Assembly: GCA_026545765.1 (NCBI GenBank)
Contig: CM048843.1
Coordinates: 4,340,001 to 4,404,000 of the forward strand
DNA from: Plantago major
Taxonomy: Eukaryota > Streptophyta > Magnoliopsida > Lamiales > Plantaginaceae
Reading direction: 5' to 3'
Length of the DNA stretch: 64,000 nucleotides
Position 1 is the stretch's first letter; each line of letters opens with the position of its first letter. The notes under the pieces were generated by a model, which saw nothing but the letters and a program-made list of their open reading frames with translations, was not told where the DNA came from and made no database searches. Of the stretch, positions 55,701 to 64,000 are shown piece by piece. Both the position numbers and the translations under genes were made by a program.

Positions 55701-56110
55701 TGGCCAGATTGACTCACCATGAGACATTCTTCGGTTGTGGCGGATGCCCAATCAGCAACATAAAGATTTCCTTTACGCCTTGCAACCAAGACTGTCTGCT
55801 TTGACTCATTGTCAATCACTTTACATAGTTTTGACTTGATCTTAACAGTGTACCCTTTGTCTACTAGTTGACTCATGCTAAGGAGATTATATTTCAATCC
55901 CTTTACATGAAGCACTTCAGAGATTGTGAGGGCTCCAAACTTCAAATTGCCAAAACCTATGGTTGGATTTTCATCTCTTCCAGCAAACCTGATAATTGGT
56001 CCATCATTGCAATTTTTGTAGTCAATCAGATTTGCTTTGTCTCCTGTCATGTGCTTCCCACATCCACTATCAAAATGCCACTTTGAATTAGTCCTTAGAG
56101 TGTTCTGCAC
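52751..56110 (-). pseudogene. Copia integrase and reverse transcriptase-RNase H region (fossil)
   Basis: The protease-to-integrase part has the HHCC-type finger (HKRMSHLNFKTLNKLAKKEL ... CSACQMGK) and the catalytic core (DLFESS, IRTDHGTEFVN). The RT has [36 protein letters not shown] and YVDDIIFGS; the RNase H has [16 protein letters not shown] and [15 protein letters not shown]. All belong to Ty1/Copia. The 799-codon RT-RNase H stretch is open, the rest is interrupted, and the element as a whole is broken. Confidence 0.9.
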
Positions 56111-56407
56111 AAAACAGGAAACAGGAGATTAGGTTCTCATACCAACAATGGAACCATCTGGACTAAAGAATCTTCCAGTAGGAATCCATTTTTGAATGAA
56201 TTTCTTAGGAACATTCTTTTGTCTAACATGAACATAAGGAGGAATTCTAGTTAAATGATTAGTATCATTGTTATTAAGAACCATTTTCTTCCTTGGTGTG
56301 TTCCTTGGTGTTCCATTTGGTGCTTTCAGATACCTGTCAGGTTTCTGAGTCTGCTTCTCAGCAAACTTAGCTTTCCTAGCCAGATTTCTTCTAGCCTGCA
56401 TTGATTT

Positions 56408-57907
56408 TCAAAGGGCTTGATTTATCTTCCACTTCTGATAATTGCTGTGAGCAATTCTAGCCTTTAACCATGGTTCTTGCTCTTGTTTGTACTCACGAGC
56501 AAGTTGTTTCCCGATATCTTTATAGCCAATACCATTCCGAGCACCTGGTGCTATCTGAGATCTCTTCTCAGCAGCTTTGCTAGTCTCTGGATAATATATT
56601 TTCTTTCTAGAAAACGTGACATAGGAAAATTTATCAGCTCCGGCAATTTTTCCTTTTTGAGAGACATAACACTGTGGGTGATTACACTTCTCAGTGTTAT
56701 GTTTCTTTCCAGAAACATTCCCAGTTTTCCTTTGGACTTGTTTTTCCCACATAGGCTTAGTCGCAACTGCCTTTCCTTTGTCAACAATCTTAGTATTCTG
56801 ACCGATATTGTAGATTGTTTGGGAATTACCTTGCTGATCACTGACAAATGTTAGTCCTTCATTACTCTTATTCAGAGTGGTGGGACTGTCTGTGTGTGTG
56901 TCCAGCCCAAGTCCTCTCTTTTCTGAAGGATCTCTTAAATAAGATCGTACTTCAGTAAGAGTGTCACTAGCTTTGGCATAAGATTGAAAAGATAGTTCTT
57001 TCTTTTTGAGTTCCTTATTCTCAGAAAGAAGATCTTCACATTTCTTTTGAAGATTGCCCATCGCTTCTTTATGTGACATTTCGGTCTCAGATATCTGAGC
57101 GTTGAGAAATGCATTTTCAGCATCCTTTTTCTCAGATATCTTGATTAATTGAGAATTTTCCTTTACAAGAGAATTCTTTTCTTCTTCAAGGTTTTCGGCT
57201 CTAGCTCGGATCATTAGAAATTCTCTTTCGTAGAGATAAAGTTGTCTTTTGAGATTTTCCAGATCTTTGATTCCCTCTTCATCACTTTCATAAGTATAGC
57301 AGGAAGTATGTGTTACCTCATCAGCCATTAGACAAGGTTCAATGTTGGAGGTATCTGGAAAGATTTCTTCAGCCATACCACACACTTCTTTCTTCTTTTG
57401 ACCAAAGTCAATTATTTCATGAGAGACACCGCACATTTATGGGGAAGGCAGTGTGGAATCATCTGAATCCTCATCCTCAGAGTCAGATTCAATATCTAGA
57501 GCATCCAGTTGGATTTGAATCTTTTTTCTTTCTTCAGTGAGCATAGTTCTCTGACTTCTTTTGAAGGTTCTTCTGTCATTCTTGTCACCTGTCTTTAGTT
57601 TGTTGAAGGCTGGGCAATCCTTCTTGAAATGACCAGGTTTCAGACAATAGAAACATATATCGTTTCTGATTTCTACTTCCTCAGTACTAGATACTTTTTT
57701 AGCAGACTTGTTCAGTGAGCTTTGCATATTTTTGTACTGGTGGTAGTTTGAGCTTAGATGCTTTTTCAGCTTCTCTTTGGCTTTTCTTCTCTCAATTTCT
57801 CGACTGACATATTTTCCCATTTGCTTTACAGCAAGAGCATCCCCAGTCACCTCCTTACCTTTCTTCTTTTCAGAAGTTCCTTGAGCAACTAGAGCAACAT
57901 TCTGCAA
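56408..57907 (-). pseudogene. Copia gag-type region with zinc knuckle and coiled coil (fossil)
   Basis: A CCHC knuckle (CFYCLKPGHFKKDC) follows a basic segment and precedes a long coiled coil (LKRQLYLYEREFLMIRARA ... SENKELKKKELSF). A coiled coil C-terminal to the knuckle fits Sirevirus gag proteins. Decayed, and without the usual N-terminal gag domain. Confidence 0.75.
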
Positions 57908-57930
57908 CTTCTCAGTTGTTTGTTCTCTTT

Positions 57931-59369
57931 AAGTACTTTGCAAGATAAGTAAAGCAAGTAATAAACTGCAGAAAGTAAATAACACAAGTCTTTTTATAGT
58001 GGTATCTGAAGGTGGCGTAATCCTTCAACTAATCCACTTCGGCCTTTCTCAGGCCTAGAATCCACTAAGACAGATAAATGAGGTAACCTTACAGATATCT
58101 TCACTTGATTCCTAAATACACTAGGTTCCCAACCAAGTGTTCCCCCTGAGTTATTCCCCGGCTTTCACAGCCAAGTACTTCTTGTACTCAGAAACCTTTT
58201 GAGTTGTTCCTTAGTTTCCCAAACTAAGTACTCCCTGTGCTCAATAACCTTGGAGTTATTCCTTAGTTTCCCAAACTAAGTACTTCCTGTACTCCACGCC
58301 GTTTAAGGTGTTGGTTAAGGTAAATTGTCAGGTGAGCTTCTTTAATAACTTGTTCAGTTATTCAGATAGCTCTATGAATCAAGTATACTTATTACACTTT
58401 GCAATGTATGGTATCTTGTTCTCTACTGACCCAAGTCTATGAAAAGTGTTCAAGAGAATGAAGCTCAGATATGAAATCTTAGTTCAACTCTTTCACAAAT
58501 AACAATGCTCGTTAAGGACCAGGACACTTAGAACTTTTGTGCTACTTAGAATCAAGAGCTTTGGTCGCAACAGAAAGCTTGAAGGTAAGTAGTTTGCTTG
58601 AGAGAGCTTGTGAGAGTATTCAGTATGTAGTTCTGTGTTGTCTAAGGTGTGTTCTCAAGCAGTCTAAGTGTTGATAATTATAGATGAATTTGAGTGCCGT
58701 TTGAATAGTATCCGTTAGGCTTAAATCAAATTCAAACTATTGATATCTGAGTATAGTAATCAGAGTGTTTGTCTTCTTCTTCGGTTACACTTTTATTCGA
58801 CATTTCTGTCGCGCATTTAATGCAATCACTATACTTTATTCTAGTGCCAACGGAACTATGCAAGCTTTCTGAGGCTTTGCACGTTCTCTTCCAGAGATCA
58901 TCATAGCTCCAGATACTACTTGTTTAAACAACTTGTTATAATATATTTATTTTTCAGAATCATATTTTATGTCCAAGGTATCTGAGTGTAGATATCTGTG
59001 GGCACTTTCCTCGTCTCAGAAACCTTTTATTCTCAGATATCTTTTGCAACACTTGTGTTTCGAAACACTTGTTTCTTCAAGATATCTGGACATAGGTATC
59101 TGAAAAACCCTTGTCTTCAGCAATCTTGTGCAGTCTTCAAATCTTCAAATCCGTTGAACTTTTCCTGCTGGATGCCTTCTTCTTGGTCTTCTTCAGAAAA
59201 TAAAAATTACATTTCAAGACCTAACATCCTATACAAGATTTGCTAGACTATCATACTTAGTGAGTTTCCTCTTTTACAATGTTCAAGTGAACCAATGGTA
59301 CTAATCACCTTTCTGAGCTAAGATAAGTCATTAGGTTGCTGATCAAAATCTAAACAGATAATCCTAACA
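57931..59369 (-). repeat. 5' LTR copy of the Copia element
   Basis: It matches the other LTR closely from the shared AAGTACTTTGCAAGATAAG block to the outer TGTTAGGATT end. It is shorter than the left copy. Confidence 0.88.
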
Positions 59370-60690
59370 TTTTTAATATAGTTAAATAATTTAAAGCGAT
59401 AGGGCGGTTAAAGCAACACCTTTTGCGACACGAGCGACACCCATGGTAACACTCAGTGCGAAAGGGAACAGATTATTCGATCTCCACCGTTGAAATTTTA
59501 ATCTAATGGATCAAAATAGGTGACTGACGTTAGTCAGGGCGACACCTTGACTGACGGTAGAAAGCCCCATCTTAATCTGAAAACTCATTTAGTTCAGTTA
59601 AGTTCATTTCAGATCCATTCAGTTATGTTCTGTTATGTTTAGTTGTTTTTCATACTACAATTCTGTTCCATTCAGTTAAGATCAATTCAGTTCTGTTAGG
59701 CTCTGTTCTCTTCGTCAGCAAACTCATTCAGTTCAGTTCAGTTCAGATCCATTCAGTTCAATTCTACTTAGCTATATTTTATACTATAATTCAGTTCAGT
59801 TCAGTTCAGACGAAGATAACAGAGCCTTACCCCCCAATATAATCAATCACCCGCAATTCCACATTTAAAAATTTTCGGGATTTCGGATTCTATAGGTATC
59901 CGTTACGTGCAACTAATTACGTCGAACAATGTCGTACGTTTCTTTAGAGTTGTTGTCCCATATGCATTTTTTACATCCAGAAAGATGAAACTAACAAGTC
60001 AAGATCATATAAAAGTGGACTCGAGACCTTTTGACACTTGAGACACCAACTGTTTGTAAACTTATGATTTTTCAAATGTTTCTCTTTTTACATATAATCA
60101 TTTAGCGAAGTTGTAGAAGTCAGAATTTTTCTAATGTATAGTTAAATCACATCTCTCCAACTCAAGTGGGTGGTAATACTCATCTTATTAGTACTAATGT
60201 GATGTGATTTTTCTACTATTTAAGAAAAAAATCGATTTTTTACAATACTTGCTCGATCTTTTTTTCGTTTTGCAATTCTGGTTGATGCTTTTCACTGGAA
60301 CACAAAGATGTCAGCTACCACCATAATACAGTGAACATATATGAAACCCGATATAAGTTAAAATTCATATCCAACTGTTTCGTGTAGAAACTTACGTGAT
60401 TTATTAATTGCTTTAGGATTATTTGTTTTATTACAATTATCCGTGCCATAGGAAATATGAGTCCAGATCTGGGTCACCTAATTCTATGTTTAAGTCATCA
60501 AATTTTCCACCCCGAACAAGTTATCGGTTCTCACATGGAGAAATCAATTTTTGCTATGTTGTGATTTAATTTTTCTTAATTCACGAACTAAAATAAACTA
60601 ATGTTTTGGGTGAGTATAAGAAGGTAATTTTGACTTTATACGCGTCAAGGGGAATAAAAGAGCAAATAATCGTCAACTAAAATATTATGT
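59370..60690. other. Spacer between the Copia element and the LINE fragment
   Basis: No gene is supported. The left part (59570-59830) is rich in TTCAGTTCAGTT-like motifs and contains a small MITE. The rest is AT-rich DNA without recognised content. Confidence 0.45.
59699..59826. mobile_element. Small MITE with GGCTCTGTT ends
   Basis: The left end GGCTCTGTTCTCTTCGTC pairs with the complement of the right end GGCTCTGTTATCTTCGTC, followed on both sides by CAGTTCAGTTCAG-type motifs. It is flanked by TTA on both sides (59696-59698 and 59827-59829), the 3-bp duplication of PIF/Harbinger elements. The 120 bases to its left resemble its right half and may be a second, older copy. Confidence 0.75.
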
Positions 60691-60691
60691 T

Positions 60692-62174
60692 TTGTGGTCT
60701 CAATTTAGACCTATAAGTTTGTGTAGTGTTTTTCATAAAATCATCTCCAAACTTTTGAATGAAAGGCTTATTCCCTTGCTGCCTAATCTTATTTCTTCAA
60801 ACCAGTCTGGGTTTCTAAAAGGTAGATCCATTTGTGATAATATTCTTTTAACTCAAGAACTAGTTCATGCTTTGGAAAAGAAATGCAGAGGCTCTAATGT
60901 TATTTTGAAAATTGACTTTTTAAAGGCCTATGATAGGCTCAACTGGAACTTTCTGAAGTCTATTCTAATAGCTATGGGTTTTTCTGTGGTGTGGGTTGAC
61001 TTGGTAATGAGAACCATACAGGGCTGTCACTTTAGTGTGTGGTAAATGGGGTTTCTTATGGTTTTATTCCTTCTTTTCATGCCTTAGGCAGGGGGATCCC
61101 TTGTCTCCTGCCTTGTTTGTGCTTGCAGGTGAATATTTATCTAGAAGTCTCAACAAGTTGTTTACTTCTAATCCCTCTCTGTACTACTCTGCGAATTGTG
61201 CCCTCCCCATAAGTCATCTTGCGTATGCAGATGATTGCATTGTATTCTATAATGGTCAAAGGCCTGGTCTCCTTTTGCTTTTGAAGTTTTTCAAACACTA
61301 TGAGAATGTTTCTAGGCAGAAAATCAATGAAAGCAAAATCAACCTTTTTTGTGGAAAAAGAGCCAATAGCACAACTTTAGTGGAAGTTTTTGGTTTCTCT
61401 CTAGCTTCCCTCCCTTTCACTTATTTAGGGTCTCCCATTTCTAAAGGAAGGAAAAAGTCTTATTTGTATGGTCATTTGATTGATAAAGTGAGAAATAAAT
61501 TGTCTGGTTGGAACATAAATAAGCTTTCTCATGGAGGGAGGCTAGTCTTGGTTAAAAGTATTTTATGCTCTATGCCAATTTTTCTACTCCAAGTGTTGAA
61601 TCCTCCATTATATGTGATTAGAACTGTTGATTCTTTGATGGCTCTTTTTTTTTTTGGGGTTCTTATGCTGATTCTAAAAAGATTCATTGGACTAGATGGG
61701 AACAAATACTTAAGCCTATTGATGAAGGTGGCTTGGGGGTTAGATCTTTAAGAGATACGAGTCTTGCTTTTGGTGCTAAGTTGAGAGTTAATTTCAGATC
61801 TCAATCCTCTCTTTGGTCTCAATTTCTTATGAAAAAGTACTGTAGAGTTTCTCATCCTGCTCGTGTCATTTCTAAAGGTTATGATTCCCCTACTTGGAAA
61901 AGGCTTCTAGTCATGAGATCTTTGGTGCAACCTCATGTGCATTGGTGTGTAGGTCCTGGTACAATATCTTTCTGGTGGGATGATTGGTCCTTTTTAGGTA
62001 CTCTAGGCAACCTGGCTATTTCTCCTCCTGTTTCTTCTGATACAATTGTTGATTATAAAACTCCTCTTGGGTGGGACTGGGATAAAATAAAAGATAAACT
62101 TGCTCCTCATCTTGCTACTAAGTTGATTTATTTCCATTTTTCTTATCAAAACTGTGATAATTTAATATGGAAAC
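60692..62174 (+). mobile_element. L1-type LINE fragment (reverse transcriptase)
   Basis: Non-LTR RT motifs in order: FRPISLCSVFHKIISKLLN, NQSGFLKGRSICDNILL, LKIDFLKAYDRLNW, LRQGDPLSPALFVLAGEY, HLAYADDCIVF and FTYLGSPISKGR, then the downstream segment WGSYADSKKIHWTRW, SLRDTSLAFGAKL and ISFWWDDWS. The endonuclease part is absent (5' truncated), and the 3' part stops where a Copia LTR is inserted. The frame shifts near 61035, again near 61070, and in the T run near 61645-61656, so it is inactive. Plus-strand orientation. Confidence 0.9.
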
Positions 62175-63601
62175 TGTTGGTCCAAATAACGGCAAAGTAA
62201 AAGACTAGAGAGGGGGGGGGGGGGGGTGAATAGTCTTTTAAAACTTTTGTCGATAAACACAGTTTCTCAGAAACCTGGGGGTTTCTGATACTTAAATTCA
62301 GAGCGCGGAAGACTTTAAGATAGGTAAGTGCAGAAACAATAAGTATGTGTGTGTGTGCTTTGCTGAAATGTAAATACAGAAAGGTAAATGACACAGCAAA
62401 TATAGTGGTATCTGGAGGTGGCGTAATCCTCCAATTAATTCACTTCGGTCTTTCTGAGACCTAGAATTCACTAGAACAGATAATTGAGTTCACCTTACAA
62501 TAATCCTATTCTAAGATTCTTAAACAAATGGTTCCCAACCAAATGTTCCCCTGAGTTATTCCCCAGCTCCTAGAGCTAAGTACTTCCTCTACTCAGATAA
62601 CCTTAGAGTTATTCCCTGATTTCCCAAATCAAGTACTTCCTCTACTCCACGCCTTGATGGTGTTGGTTATAAGGTTTTGTTAGAGAGGCTTCTCGTATAA
62701 CTTTTCAGTTATGTTTTCAGAGAGCCAATCAGAACGAGACTACTTAATACACTTGTTCAGTGGATGGCAGTCTGCTCTTTACTGACCCAAGTAATTGATG
62801 TCCGTTCTGGAGAATGAGCTTCAGAAAGGGTATCTGGTAGTTCAACTCTTTCACGAATAACAATCTCTTGTTAAGGTTCAGGACAACTTAGAACTACTAG
62901 TGATTCTTCAAGCAACAGAAAGCTTTCAGAAAGGGTAGTAGAGTGCTTGAGAGAATACTTTGCTTGATGGTAATTTTGCAAGATAGAGCGTTCTAAGGTA
63001 TGTTCTTCAAGCATCTAAGTGTGTGATATATATAGATAAATTTGAGAGGCGTTTGAATTATATCCGTTGTGATCTCCATCAAATTATATCCGTTTATATC
63101 TTGAACTATGTACTCAGAAGTCACTATCTCATTTTTCAGAGGATCGCTTTAAAGATTTCCGATGCATTTAATGCATAGTACTGTTCATTGTCCTATAGTC
63201 TCAAGGGATACATGAGCCTTTCTGATGGCTTGCATGCTCCATACTCATGATGTCATATGTCCAGAATCATATTTCGAAAGTAAGTTAATATACTTAAGAA
63301 AGGATTAAGGACATAGTCTTTCTGGGTTAGACTAAACCTTTGTGTCTTCATAAACCTTGTGCAATCTTCAGTCTTCTAATCTTCAGAAAAGCTCCATTGC
63401 TAGGATTGATCTTCATGGTCTTCTTGAAATAAAAAATTACACTCAGAGACCTATAATCCTAATACAAGATTTACTAGACTAATCATACTCAGTGATTTCT
63501 TCTTTCACAATGTTCAAGTGAACCAAGAGTACTTAATCACCTTTCTGGCTAAGATAAGAACATGTGATGAGTGATCAAAATACTAACAGATATTCCTAAC
63601 A
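62175..63601 (-). repeat. LTR of a second, diverged Copia relative, inserted in the LINE
   Basis: The ends (ACCAACA side at 62175 and TGTTAGGAAT side at 63601) and many internal blocks match the LTRs of the 44-59 kb element, but with many substitutions and length differences. It belongs to a related, older or separate family member. The G-rich run near the outer end is present here too. Confidence 0.88.
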
Positions 63602-64000
63602 AATTTCCCCCTTTTTGATCAGTCATCCATGACTATCTTTCGAGTCCTATTACAAAATTGTAATCCTGGAAGAGAAAACAATCCACCACTTAAACATTTC
63701 AAATGATATTCAATTTTAGTTGAATTAAGTGCAGAAAGTAAACATCAACCAAATCACAAGAAGTGATCTTTGCTGATAAGTTGTCATCTATTAAAATGTA
63801 TCTGAGAGTATGATCTTCAGATAGGTACAGTTTACAGAAAGAGATGCAACTTTTACATATAGAGAATTTTAGAAACAATTAGCAAGATTACAAAAAGTAA
63901 TAAAACATACTATGTAAATTAGAACACAGGAGAGTCCAAGCTCCAAGAGAGTATTCTAATGTTACTAGTCTTCAAGTCTTCAGAAACGCAACTTGGGTTT
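63602..64000 (-). mobile_element. Start of the internal region of the second Copia element
   Basis: Next to the LTR comes the same type of purine tract (complement of AAATTTCCCCCTTTTTGATC), then sequence parallel to the inner flank of the first element (AAGTGCAGAAAGTAAACATC, AACCAAATCACAAG). Thus the LTR at 62175-63601 is a 3' LTR and the element continues beyond the window. Nothing coding is visible yet. Confidence 0.8.

Larger units (their letters stand above)
44438..59369 (-). mobile_element. Sirevirus-like Ty1/Copia LTR retrotransposon (fossil)
   Basis: Read on the minus strand the order is LTR, gag with zinc knuckle, integrase, RT-RNase H, a 6-kb extra region, purine tract, LTR. Integrase before RT makes it Copia. 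The large size, the long LTRs and the coding region after pol point to the Sirevirus lineage. LTR ends are TGTTAGGATT and ACCAACA. The two LTRs are nearly identical over long stretches, so the insertion is young, but it is broken, with perhaps ten or more breaks. No clear 5-bp target duplication remains; the left side lies in the (AT)n tract. Confidence 0.85.

Overview
This is a nuclear plant window, most likely from a eudicot. The genes are split by many short-to-medium GT-AG introns in AT-rich DNA, they encode plant-specific proteins (plastid isoamylase-type debranching enzyme, GPI-anchored uclacyanin), and the gaps hold typical plant mobile DNA (Stowaway, Tourist, Mutator, Harbinger, TRIM, Copia, L1-type LINE, endogenous caulimovirid). 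I cannot name the species.

Layout. 0.1-2.2 kb: internally deleted PIF/Harbinger element with a degraded ORF1 and only the first 20 codons of a second gene. 2.96-10.45 kb (minus): a complete 15-exon gene for the catalytic subunit of queuine tRNA-ribosyltransferase, with a tandem repeat in intron 1 and a short direct repeat around a 28-nt exon. 11.4-14.5 kb (plus): a broken, truncated Ulp1-protease-like gene of the kind carried by Mutator-like elements; three of its four introns are filled with one degenerate repeat. 16.6-30.5 kb (plus): a complete 24-exon gene for a plastid debranching enzyme of the isoamylase-3 type (769 aa), with a TRIM in intron 3, a Mutator-like element with a nested Tourist MITE in intron 7, and one GC-AG intron. 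31.1-31.9 kb (minus): a two-exon uclacyanin-type blue copper protein, convergent with the debranching gene. 32.5-33.0 kb: two Stowaway MITEs. 34.9-37.8 kb (minus): a six-exon coiled-coil protein.

From about 38 kb rightward the window is nested mobile DNA. A rearranged endogenous caulimovirid fossil (about 38.6-44.2 kb) lies between two (AT)n microsatellites. A Sirevirus-like Copia fossil (44.4-59.4 kb, minus strand) has an unusually long region between pol and its 3' LTR. A small MITE sits at 59.7 kb. An L1-type LINE fragment (60.7-62.2 kb) is interrupted by the LTR of a second, diverged relative of the same Copia family that runs off the right edge.

The four host genes do not form a pathway: tRNA wobble-base modification, starch debranching in the plastid, an extracellular copper protein, and a coiled-coil protein of unknown role. 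Exon models were built by hand from reading frame, GT/AG sites and family conservation. All four host models close in frame from start to stop. I found no tRNA, rRNA or CRISPR feature.
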